Shown here: in pieces, positions 9,745-16,653 of the stretch
Position numbering within the stretch: position 1 is the first letter of the stretch
Layout of the letters: every line of letters begins with the position of its first letter
Source: JAGOTP01 sp964600845
GTDB taxonomy: Bacteria > Patescibacteriota > Patescibacteriia > 2-12-FULL-60-25
Direction: 5' to 3'
Length of the DNA stretch: 64,000 nt
NCBI GenBank assembly: GCA_964600845.1
Contig: CAZRJW010000003.1
Coordinates: 10,040 to 74,039, forward strand
The notes under the pieces: model-generated
What the model was told of the DNA's origin: nothing
What the model saw: the letters and a program-made list of their open reading frames with translations, nothing else
The model's database searches: none
Made by a program: the position numbers and the translations under genes

Positions 9745-11070
9745 TCAGTTTGAGTGCGTGGCCACTACTACCGCCCGGGCACTCGCAACAAAATGAAATG
9801 AACCCGTGAGAACAATCACTTGCTCGGGAACACGCTCGATCCAGGCGAGGAGCGGATCCCAATCGGTAACAACTTCGACGGTTTGGTCAGGCGACTGTTG
9901 AGAAGCGAGAAATTCTGCGACCACGCAGGGATCAGAAAAACGAAACCGATACAGCCCCTGGCCACCAAGTACATCAACACAAGCGATCCGTGCATTCAAA
10001 GACGCGATTGGAGCAAGCGTCTCTTTACAGTTCGTATCAGGATTGAAGGCGATAGCCACCGCAAGTGCTTCCGTAGAAAATCGTTCTCGTAGCGCCTGCA
10101 CGAGCCCTCTCATTTTTTGTGGATTATGCGCCGCATCTAAAATCAGCGTCTTTCCTTTCCAAGAGAGCTGCTCGAATCTGAGCGGTAACGCTGCCTGCGC
10201 AAGACTGTCTGCCCCCTGAGCTTGTCGATACGTCCAACCATCTCTCGCCGCCAAACGCACACAAACCTCTTCGGCTAACGCGGCGTTTTGGCGGAGGTAG
10301 GACGGAAGAAACGGTGGGTACGAGCGACCTGCAGATGCATCCTTCATCAACCAAATGGATTGCGCTCCCCTCTTTTCAGCCAACACCCTCAATGCTTCTT
10401 GGGAGATCTCTTCCTGAAGACCAATCACGACTGTGTTTCCTGGATGAACAATTCCCATCTTGTGCAGAGCGATCGCGTCGATCGTCTCCCCCAACAGGCT
10501 CAGATGGTCCAACCCGAGCTTCGTAATCACACAAAATTTATCGCTGCGACGGATCGTGTTGGAAGAATCCCACAAACCACCGATTCCCGTCTCCACAACG
10601 GCATAGTCCACCCGGGCTTCCGCGAACACGGAGTAACTCAGTCCACGCAAAAACTCCATGTAGCCTGGAGCACCTGGCTCTTCTTGCTCCATCGCACGGA
10701 CCACGTTCACCACTCTCTCAAGAACCTCTTTGAATCGCTCTTCACTGATCAATTCTCCGCTCACTTGAAATCGTTCCCGTACGTCCGAGACATGCGGCGA
10801 TAGGCTCAACCCGGTTTTAAACCCCTGCCCCCGTAAAAGAGCCTCAATGTAGGTGCAGGTTGAACCTTTGCCTGTCGTGCCCGCGATGTGAACGGTTTTA
10901 TAGGTCTCTTGCGGATCACCTAGACGCCTCAAAAAGGAACGCATCCGCTCTTGTCGAGCTTCTGGGCCTGTTTGGCGCTCATTCAGCGCCCGCCCTTCCA
11001 GCGCATACGATTCCAAAAACAACTGGATCTCTTCCAGGGTCGTCTGTGACAAAGAGAGACAGTTCAACAT
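9745..11070 (-). CDS. folC: Folylpolyglutamate synthase / dihydrofolate synthase-type Mur ligase
   Basis: 441 residues, typical of FolC. The ATP loop is IAGTTGKGST (about 62-71), followed by LSLSPHVSDVRERF, the ETGIGGLWDSSN metal/ATP region, HLSLLGETIDAIALHKMGI and, in the C-terminal domain, ILDAAHNPQKM. The enzyme adds glutamates to folates; whether it also makes dihydrofolate cannot be told. It heads the folC-lemA-TPM cluster. Confidence 0.94.
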   Translation of the reverse strand: MLNCLSLSQTTLEEIQLFLESYALEGRALNERQTGPEARQERMRSFLRRLGDPQETYKTVHIAGTTGKGSTCTYIEALLRGQGFKTGLSLSPHVSDVRERFQVSGELISEERFKEVLERVVNVVRAMEQEEPGAPGYMEFLRGLSYSVFAEARVDYAVVETGIGGLWDSSNTIRRSDKFCVITKLGLDHLSLLGETIDAIALHKMGIVHPGNTVVIGLQEEISQEALRVLAEKRGAQSIWLMKDASAGRSYPPFLPSYLRQNAALAEEVCVRLAARDGWTYRQAQGADSLAQAALPLRFEQLSWKGKTLILDAAHNPQKMRGLVQALRERFSTEALAVAIAFNPDTNCKETLAPIASLNARIACVDVLGGQGLYRFRFSDPCVVAEFLASQQSPDQTVEVVTDWDPLLAWIERVPEQVIVLTGSFHFVASARAVVVATHSN

Positions 11071-11100
11071 GGGTGAGCCCCAGCCTACACGTCTCGAACA

Positions 11101-11139
11101 AAAAATCCCACCAAATTCTTTTAAGGAAAGTGGTGGGAT
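11101..11139 (-). terminator. Terminator after the two small ORFs
   Basis: An 8-base stem (11105-11112 with 11132-11139), then six T on the minus strand. It lies between the small ORFs upstream and folC. Confidence 0.75.
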
Positions 11140-11148
11140 CTTGTCAGC

Positions 11149-11265
11149 TTAAGCCGTTGGGGCTGGGGGCTGAGGTTGCGGAGGCGTTGGATTCGGCAAG
11201 CCTTCTCCAGGAGCCGCGGGCGGCACAGGTGGTACCGGCTGCGGTGGATTTTGATAGCGAATCAT
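11149..11265 (-). CDS. Small proline-rich peptide (38 aa)
   Basis: ATG at 11265, stop at 11149. About 40 percent of the residues are proline, with Pro-Pro-Val and Pro-Gln repeats. It ends just before a terminator and follows the 11290-11394 ORF and its promoter, which suggests a real small transcript. There is no Shine-Dalgarno site and no homology I know. Low-complexity composition could also arise by chance. Confidence 0.45.
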   Translation of the reverse strand: MIRYQNPPQPVPPVPPAAPGEGLPNPTPPQPQPPAPTA

Positions 11266-11289
11266 ACACCGAAATTTTAAGGGTTAAGC

Positions 11290-11394
11290 TTATGCAGCTG
11301 GAGCCTCTTCTTCTGTCGCTTCTTCTGTCGCCTCTTCAGCTGGTTCGACCGCTGGTTCTTCAGCAGCTGGTTCGATTACTTCTTCGTTCAACAT
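11290..11394 (-). CDS. Small acidic Glu/Ala-rich peptide (34 aa)
   Basis: ATG at 11394. The product is nearly all Glu, Ala, Pro and Thr, with EEATEEATEEE in the middle. A good promoter lies 31 bases upstream and the terminator at 11101-11139 closes the unit. It is too short for family assignment. Confidence 0.5.
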   Translation of the reverse strand: MLNEEVIEPAAEEPAVEPAEEATEEATEEEAPAA

Positions 11395-11424
11395 AATACG
11401 AAAGCTAAGTGAATGAGTCTCCGT

Positions 11425-11453
11425 ACTCTAAACCGAATCAAAAAAGATGACAA
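11425..11453 (-). promoter_or_regulatory. Promoter of the small-ORF unit
   Basis: TTGTCA (11448-11453), 17-base spacer, TAGAGT (11425-11430) on the minus strand. Confidence 0.6.
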
Positions 11454-11463
11454 CCCTTGAGTC

Positions 11464-12120
11464 CTACCCCTGCAGACTCTTCTTCTCCCGGTGCGCGCGA
11501 ACACTCTCCCAAACCATCGGGATCACAGAGATGACGACGATCGCCATAACCACTAAGCTAAAGTGTCGCTGTACAGCTGGGACCGTTCCCAGGAAATAGC
11601 CCGCAACCGTCAGCAGAACCACCCACGCAACTCCTCCCAAGACGTTATAGCGAATGAAGGTCGCGTAGGGCATTTCCCCTACTCCGGCCACAAACGGAGC
11701 CAGCGTTCGGATAATTGGAACAAATCGAGCTAAGACGATCATGCGAGAGCCATGTTTTCGGTAGAATTTCTGTGTTCGCTCGAGATATTCGGGCTTCAGC
11801 AGTCTCCCTTGAAAGCGCTGGTAGGCTTTGAGACCGTATTTGCGACCAACCCAATAATTCACCGTATCGCCTGCAATCGCCGCCACGATGAGAAGGGGCA
11901 AAAGAACCCACAAAGAGAGCGCCCCGATACCAGCAAACGTTCCCGCTGCGAACAAGAGCGAATCCCCCGGCAGAAAAGGCGTAACGACGAGCCCAGTTTC
12001 AAGAAAGATCACCAACGCTAATAGGACGTAGGTCCATTCACCTTGGCTTGCGATTACCGCTCCGAGTGTTTGGTCCAAGTGGAGAAACCAAGCTATAAAT
12101 CTCGTAACGAGGGCGGTCAT
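11464..12120 (-). CDS. DedA / SNARE-associated family membrane protein
   Basis: About 218 residues with four to five hydrophobic segments. The DedA signature FLETGLVVTPFLPGDSLLFAAG is present (about 42-63), as are the GDTVNYWVGRKYG segment, the Arg-rich KHGSRMIVLARFVPIIRTLAPFVAG loop and the Gly-rich GGVAWVV. The family flips or transports lipids such as undecaprenyl phosphate. The frame is open to 12321, but that would run into ruvB on the other strand; the ATG at 12120 gives a normal length. Confidence 0.92.
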   Translation of the reverse strand: MTALVTRFIAWFLHLDQTLGAVIASQGEWTYVLLALVIFLETGLVVTPFLPGDSLLFAAGTFAGIGALSLWVLLPLLIVAAIAGDTVNYWVGRKYGLKAYQRFQGRLLKPEYLERTQKFYRKHGSRMIVLARFVPIIRTLAPFVAGVGEMPYATFIRYNVLGGVAWVVLLTVAGYFLGTVPAVQRHFSLVVMAIVVISVIPMVWESVRAHREKKSLQG

Positions 12121-12175
12121 AGTTCTCTGAGCGTACCGGAAGACAAAAGAAGAGGATAGGGCGAAGTTGCGTACA

Positions 12176-12204
12176 TTGACGAACACAAAGCGAACAGGTG
12201 TACT
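12176..12204 (+). promoter_or_regulatory. Promoter of ruvB (leaderless)
   Basis: TTGACG (12176-12181), 17 bases, TGTACT (12199-12204). The ruvB ATG at 12211 is 7 bases after the -10 box, where transcription would start. Confidence 0.65.
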
Positions 12205-12210
12205 GGTGAC

Positions 12211-13275
12211 ATGGAACCGTTTCTTCCAGACGATCTTTTGTTCGCTGAGCGCTTGGTTGCACCCGAAGTTGCAGAAACCGAACGCGGCTTCGATCTCGCG
12301 CTCCGCCCAACGTCCCTTCAAGACTTCATTGGTCAGGCAAAAGTGAAGGAAAATTTGCGTATCTTTTTAGAAGCGGCCAAAAAACGTGAGGAGCCGGCTG
12401 AGCATATTCTTTTTTATGGTCCACCGGGTCTGGGAAAAACCTCGCTCGCCCATGTCATCAGCAAAGAGATGGGGGCGAATATCAAAGTGACGAGTGGTCC
12501 TGCATTAGAACGCGTAGGCGATCTCGCTGCTATTCTCACCAACCTCGAACAAGGCGACATTTTGTTTATCGACGAAATTCACCGGATGAATCGCTCGATC
12601 GAAGAAGTGTTGTATCCCGCAATGGAAGACTATGCGCTCGATATTGTGATCGGAAAAGGACCAACGGCACGCACGCTGCGTCTTGATTTAAAGCGCTTCA
12701 CGATTATTGGAGCCACAACACGTCTTTCGTTACTTTCCGCTCCGTTACGTGATCGTTTCGGCGTCACCTATCACTTAGATTTCTATCAACCGGACGAAAT
12801 GGAAGCGATCTTGCGACGGAGCGCGGCTCTGCTCACGATTCCGTTCGAAGACAGCGCGCTCAAAGCCATTGCTCTGCGTTCGCGTCGGACGCCACGTATT
12901 GGAAATCGCCTCTTGAAGCGCGTGCGTGACTTCGCACAGGTCAAAGCAGATGGAACATTAGTGGAAACGCTCGCGCACGAAGCGCTGGAAGCGCTAGAAA
13001 TCGATACGCGCGGCCTCGATGAAGCGGACCGTCGCGCCCTCCGTACCCTCATTGAAAAATTCAAAGGCGGACCCGTTGGCCTCGCTTCGATTGCCGCAAC
13101 CATTGCGGAAGAGATCGAGACCGTCGAAGAAGTCATCGAACCGTTTCTGCTGCAAGAAGGGTTTATTACGCGCACACCTCGCGGGCGCGTCGCAACAGAT
13201 CTCGCCTATCGGCATCTAGGGATAGATCCTCCCCCATCGTTGATCGCTTCTATGCAGCTTCCTCTATCTTCGTAG
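12211..13275 (+). CDS. ruvB: Holliday junction branch migration ATPase RuvB
   Basis: 354 residues, as usual. The N-terminal segment LRPTSLQDFIGQ precedes Walker A GPPGLGKT (70-77), Walker B ILFIDEIHRMNR (117-127), sensor GATTR and the RDRF arginine finger region. The C-terminal winged helix contains GFITRTPRGRVAT and YRHLG. RuvB drives branch migration with RuvA; RuvC cleaves the junction. ruvC is in the window at 27.2 kb but ruvA is not. The transcript appears leaderless. The 3' end overlaps the convergent 13250-14017 gene by 26 bases. Confidence 0.97.
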   Translation: MEPFLPDDLLFAERLVAPEVAETERGFDLALRPTSLQDFIGQAKVKENLRIFLEAAKKREEPAEHILFYGPPGLGKTSLAHVISKEMGANIKVTSGPALERVGDLAAILTNLEQGDILFIDEIHRMNRSIEEVLYPAMEDYALDIVIGKGPTARTLRLDLKRFTIIGATTRLSLLSAPLRDRFGVTYHLDFYQPDEMEAILRRSAALLTIPFEDSALKAIALRSRRTPRIGNRLLKRVRDFAQVKADGTLVETLAHEALEALEIDTRGLDEADRRALRTLIEKFKGGPVGLASIAATIAEEIETVEEVIEPFLLQEGFITRTPRGRVATDLAYRHLGIDPPPSLIASMQLPLSS

Positions 13276-14017
13276 GCAGGGGAATCGTAGGCGCGCCTCG
13301 TAATCGCTCCACCATCTCTGCTGAATCGAGAGTGATGAGCGGATTTCCCAGCAACAGTGGTGAAGGATTTTTTGACGTTTGCACCCCTCTCTCTGGGTGA
13401 GCAAATGAAAGTGTGTCACTTTGGATTTGTAAGCCACAGGCTGAGAACGCGCGAGAATCTATCAGAAGAGGCGACCACCCCGTGTGCGGAACCGTCGAAA
13501 TAGGCCATGTTGTTTTGAGTGCGGAAGAGAGGTCCGAGAGCATCTTTGTCTCCCGTTGAAGTCGATCTGCATTTTCTTGATCCAGATAGAAACACTTCGC
13601 TCGTGTCTGCTGAATATCTGCTGCTAAGTAACAGTAATACCCATAGGGCATCGGCTCACGAACAGACACGCGCAACCCATCTTTTGTCTCAAGAGTGATC
13701 GTTCCAGCTGGATTCTTTGTCGAGCGCGGCTGCTCCATCATGACGTGTGAAAAACGCCCATCCGCCTTCAGCTGCGTTCCAAGCCAATCACGAATCCGGT
13801 GATCTACCGCGATCATCGGTCCATCCACCGCGATACGCCCTTCTGCATACTGCCGGTGCTGAGCTTTCATAATCAGTTCACAATCCACTCGTAGGCGTTG
13901 TGCCGACCGTAACAACTGCTCACCACTCCAAGGTTCAACAGACGCTTCAACACGTTTCACCCCTGGCCGATCTACCGACCCAATCACCGCCCGGGAACGA
14001 TCAAAAGAGAGCTTCAT
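13250..14017 (-). CDS. Hypothetical protein
   Basis: About 255 residues, not recognised and not membrane-bound. It is mixed alpha/beta with a Tyr-rich stretch PYGYYCYLAADI near the middle and a C-terminus rich in Leu and Pro. The frame starts with GTG at 14026; the ATG at 14017 is preferred. It converges on ruvB and overlaps its 3' end. Codon use is like the neighbours, so I treat it as a host gene of unknown role. Confidence 0.75.
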   Translation of the reverse strand: MKLSFDRSRAVIGSVDRPGVKRVEASVEPWSGEQLLRSAQRLRVDCELIMKAQHRQYAEGRIAVDGPMIAVDHRIRDWLGTQLKADGRFSHVMMEQPRSTKNPAGTITLETKDGLRVSVREPMPYGYYCYLAADIQQTRAKCFYLDQENADRLQRETKMLSDLSSALKTTWPISTVPHTGWSPLLIDSRAFSACGLQIQSDTLSFAHPERGVQTSKNPSPLLLGNPLITLDSAEMVERLRGAPTIPLPTKIEEAA

Positions 14018-14053
14018 AGTACGCACAGCTTACCAAGTTTACGACCAGACATC

Positions 14054-14082
14054 TGTCCACATGAAAGATTTTCCCTTATCAT
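14054..14082 (+). promoter_or_regulatory. Possible promoter of the 14089-14949 pair
   Basis: TGTCCA (14054-14059), 17 bases, TATCAT (14077-14082), with the ATG 7 bases after the -10 box. The -35 match is weak. Confidence 0.4.
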
Positions 14083-14088
14083 AGAGGC

Positions 14089-14319
14089 ATGCTTCCTCTT
14101 GCCTGGATATTCTATGCCTGGCTGATCTTGGTCGGTTTATTTGGGCTAGCGTCCCTCATGACCCTCGCAACCACGCTTCGCTACGGTCTTTCGTGCGCGT
14201 CGACCTACCTCGCCGCAGGATTCTTTATCACCGTATCAGCTGCGGTGATCCTCATGACCCTTGGCTATGCGGCGAGCGCAGACCTCTCCCTGGCGTTTGA
14301 TCCGTTGTCTTTCTTTTAA
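14089..14319 (+). CDS. Small membrane protein (two helices)
   Basis: 76 residues with two hydrophobic segments (about 4-27 and 40-62) and no recognised domain. The -10-like box 7 bases before the ATG suggests a very short leader; AGAGG lies directly before the ATG. It sits 6 bases before the PH-domain gene, so the two are co-transcribed and may act together at the membrane. Confidence 0.7.
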   Translation: MLPLAWIFYAWLILVGLFGLASLMTLATTLRYGLSCASTYLAAGFFITVSAAVILMTLGYAASADLSLAFDPLSFF

Positions 14320-14325
14320 ACGGCT

Positions 14326-14949
14326 ATGCTAGACCTCCACAACCTTCCAAACGCCATCCCCGAGGAAAAACTCGTCTATTTTTTGCGACGACACCCAATC
14401 ACCCTGCTCAGCGTTATCTTCGGATACATCCTTCTGCTGGCTTCCCCTTTCTTGGTTTTCGGTTATCTTGGCCGCTTTCAGCCAGAGCTGCTCGCAAACT
14501 CTAGTTTCCAAGCAGTCCTTGTCTTTGGCGGATCCGCTTTTTTTCTCTTTTCCTGGTTGTTCTTGTTTCAGCTCTTCCTCGATTACTACCTAGATAGCTG
14601 GATCGTGACGACGCGTCGCATCATCAACATTGAACAAAATGGGTTATTTGGTCGAACAGTGTCCGAACTTCGCCTCTATCGAATTCAAGACGTGACAGCG
14701 ACGGTCAATGGCTTTACGAAAACGATGTTTAACTTTGGAGAGGTTGAGATTCAAACCGCCGGTGAAAAAGAACGTTTCGTGTTTGAAGAAATTTCTCAGC
14801 CGAATGAAGTCGCGAAGAAGATTCTTGAACTCTCAGAATGCGATCGGAAAGATCATATTGAAGAGGAGAGACTTGATGAGAATGGCCCGCAAAACGAGGT
14901 AAAAACCAAGGAAAAAGCGGGAGCGCCCACCACCGGAAGAACGCCTTAA
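14326..14949 (+). CDS. Membrane protein with bacterial PH domain (bPH2)
   Basis: 207 residues: two transmembrane segments (about 24-46 and 62-85), then a PH-like beta domain with the typical start DSWIVTTRRIINIEQNGLFGRTVSELRLYRIQDV and the later GEVEIQTAG and EEISQPNEVAKKI. The last 35 residues are a charged, disordered tail. Such proteins (YdbT/YdbS-like) lie at the cytoplasmic membrane; their role is poorly known. It ends before a strong terminator. Confidence 0.85.
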   Translation: MLDLHNLPNAIPEEKLVYFLRRHPITLLSVIFGYILLLASPFLVFGYLGRFQPELLANSSFQAVLVFGGSAFFLFSWLFLFQLFLDYYLDSWIVTTRRIINIEQNGLFGRTVSELRLYRIQDVTATVNGFTKTMFNFGEVEIQTAGEKERFVFEEISQPNEVAKKILELSECDRKDHIEEERLDENGPQNEVKTKEKAGAPTTGRTP

Positions 14950-14977
14950 TTAAAAAGAGGGCCCATAAAAAGAATCA

Positions 14978-15014
14978 CGGCCCGGAGCGTAGATCACGCA
15001 TCCGGGCCGCTTTT
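14978..15014 (+). terminator. Terminator of the PH-domain operon, possibly bidirectional
   Basis: Nine-base stem (14978-14986 with 15001-15009), then a T-rich run. It separates the operon from the convergent lipoprotein gene. Confidence 0.8.
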
Positions 15015-15043
15015 ATTGATTCCTCCTTGTTCGTTGTTGTCGT

Positions 15044-15799
15044 TCAGCGACCGGCGTCGTTCTGTCCGATGCCGACCATCACGGGACGGCGCACCGTGAC
15101 GAAGTCGCGCGGATCGATGCAGCCGCTCGACCAGGGCGCGTCCCGGAGCCAGGCTCGCGGGATGGGCGCACCCGTCCGATCGACGACCTCGAGCGCCTCG
15201 TTGGCGTTCTCGGACCACCAGGAGCTCAAGCTGAACCGAAACTCCGGGCCGACTAGCTCGTCCACGCGGTCCTCGCGCTCCGCGATGTCGTAGCGGAAGA
15301 CGAAGAAGCGACCGTTGCCGTCCGCGATCTCGACCGGCTCGGGCTGGAACCGAACCGTGCGGAAGACGTTGTCGCCTCCCACCAGCATGTAGGCGATCGT
15401 GTCGCCTTCCATCCCGTCGATGATCTCGAGGCCGGAGAAGTAGTCCGTGCCGCGCGAACCGACGAGGAGCCCACGGAAGCCGCCGGCGCCCGGGAACGTG
15501 TTCCGCCCCAGGCTGATCTGCGCCGCTCGCAGGGTCACGGGCACCCCGCACGAGAAGAGCGCGAGCTGGAACAGGCGAGTGTTGCGCTGCCCGAGCTCGA
15601 CCGAGCGCTCGGGCACGGTGCAGGCCATGAGGACCAGGTTCGGGTTGCCTCGGCAGGCCTCCCGAACGCGATCGACGGGCTGGGCATCGCTGCCCGCATC
15701 CGCCGGAGTGCCGCCCAGGTGCTGCACCTGGTTGCCGCAGCCGCTCAGGATGGTGAGGGCGGCGAGAAGGGAAATACGAATCGACCGTTGAATGAACAT
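15044..15799 (-). CDS. Predicted lipoprotein, G+C-rich orphan gene
   Basis: 251 residues. The start is fixed by an AGGAGG nine bases before the ATG at 15799. It begins with a signal peptide and a lipobox ending at Cys (LTILSGCGNQ), followed by a short Asp/Ala/Gly linker. The rest is a predicted beta-rich domain with four Cys that I do not recognise. It has its own promoter (15862-15890) and is richer in G+C than the genes around it. One of the eleven interspersed orphan genes described in the findings. Confidence 0.75.
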   Translation of the reverse strand: MFIQRSIRISLLAALTILSGCGNQVQHLGGTPADAGSDAQPVDRVREACRGNPNLVLMACTVPERSVELGQRNTRLFQLALFSCGVPVTLRAAQISLGRNTFPGAGGFRGLLVGSRGTDYFSGLEIIDGMEGDTIAYMLVGGDNVFRTVRFQPEPVEIADGNGRFFVFRYDIAEREDRVDELVGPEFRFSLSSWWSENANEALEVVDRTGAPIPRAWLRDAPWSSGCIDPRDFVTVRRPVMVGIGQNDAGR

Positions 15800-15861
15800 G
15801 TAGGCGTTCCTCCTGAAAGAGTTGATGATCGTTGCGGACGCCACGTCGCAGCGAACGGCGA

Positions 15862-15890
15862 AAGATAACAAATTATTCGAAAAAGCGCAA
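15862..15890 (-). promoter_or_regulatory. Promoter of the 15044-15799 lipoprotein gene
   Basis: TTGCGC (15885-15890), 17-base spacer, TATCTT (15862-15867) on the minus strand. Confidence 0.6.
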
Positions 15891-15894
15891 TAAA

Positions 15895-15937
15895 CACAAA
15901 CTCCGCTGAACCTCTCAGAGGTTCAGCGGAGTTTGTG
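15895..15937 (-). terminator. Strong hairpin terminator of the 15989-16372 gene
   Basis: A perfect 21-base inverted repeat around a single central base (15916), the longest exact hairpin seen here. It follows the stop of 15989-16372 and abuts the -35 box of the next gene. Confidence 0.8.
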
Positions 15938-15988
15938 GACCTCACCGCGTAGATGTACGCGGGAGACCCACCTGACCACCCGAAGAAC

Positions 15989-16372
15989 TCAGGCGGCGTG
16001 AGAGACCTTGCGGCCAGGGTTGGCGTTGCGCGCCACCCGGATGCCGAGCCGGTAGCTCAGCTCACTCGCGAGAACGAGCGCCAGCCCCTGATCCGTGATG
16101 CACACGAACCGAGGCGCCCGACCCTTGAAGAACTGTCCGTGCCGATCGATCGTGTGACTGGCGCCATCATCGAGCGCCAGCCACAGGCCGATCTTGGTCG
16201 GCGTCATGTAGTAGATCTCGACGTCCGAACCGTGTCGGATGACGCCCGAGACGGTCCGCTCGCCGTTGGACCCGTCTTTCGTGACCATCGTGAAATGGAC
16301 CTCCAGGAGACGGATGAGCAGCTCGACTGTGACCCGACCGACCGTGACCGTAACTGTGATCGGAAGCATCAT
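15989..16372 (-). CDS. Hypothetical protein, G+C-rich orphan gene
   Basis: About 128 residues. GGAG five bases before the ATG at 16372 sets the start; the frame is open further to a GTG at 16432. It starts with a Thr/Val-rich beta segment (ITVTVTVGRVTVELL), shows alternating beta strands and ends with a basic tail. Not recognised. It has its own promoter and terminator. Confidence 0.65.
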   Translation of the reverse strand: MMLPITVTVTVGRVTVELLIRLLEVHFTMVTKDGSNGERTVSGVIRHGSDVEIYYMTPTKIGLWLALDDGASHTIDRHGQFFKGRAPRFVCITDQGLALVLASELSYRLGIRVARNANPGRKVSHAA

Positions 16373-16452
16373 CAAAACTCCACTCCCTTCTTTCGTACGC
16401 TCTTGACGAGCGCTTGCCTGTTCGCGTGTCACCTACTGACCCACGCGAGACT

Positions 16453-16482
16453 ACAGTATCTGTTGGCTTTTCTTCACGTCAA
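16453..16482 (-). promoter_or_regulatory. Promoter of the 15989-16372 gene
   Basis: TTGACG (16477-16482), 18-base spacer, TACTGT (16453-16458) on the minus strand. Confidence 0.6.
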
Positions 16483-16507
16483 TAGACGTCCACAGTTCGT
16501 CCCCTTT

Positions 16508-16579
16508 TTATCCACACATCTTTCTTCTGCAACACAAGATCTTGTGGTTTAATTAAGTTCCTACCACAATATGTTGTGT
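16508..16579 (+). promoter_or_regulatory. nrdAB control region: DnaA box and two NrdR boxes
   Basis: TTATCCACA (16508-16516) is an exact DnaA box. Two palindromes, ACACAAGATCTTGTGG (16532-16547) and CCACAATATGTTGTGT (16564-16579), match the NrdR box pattern and are 32 bases apart, three helical turns, as NrdR needs. NrdR represses reductase genes when dATP is high; nrdR itself is not in the window. A possible promoter, TTGGTA (16597-16602), 17 bases, TCTTTA (16620-16625), lies just downstream. Confidence 0.85.
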
Positions 16580-16653
16580 TGGGAGGAAAACACTTCTTGG
16601 TAAAAAATCTTCACTCAGATCTTTAAGACGTCTCACCTTTTTCTCTGCACTCT

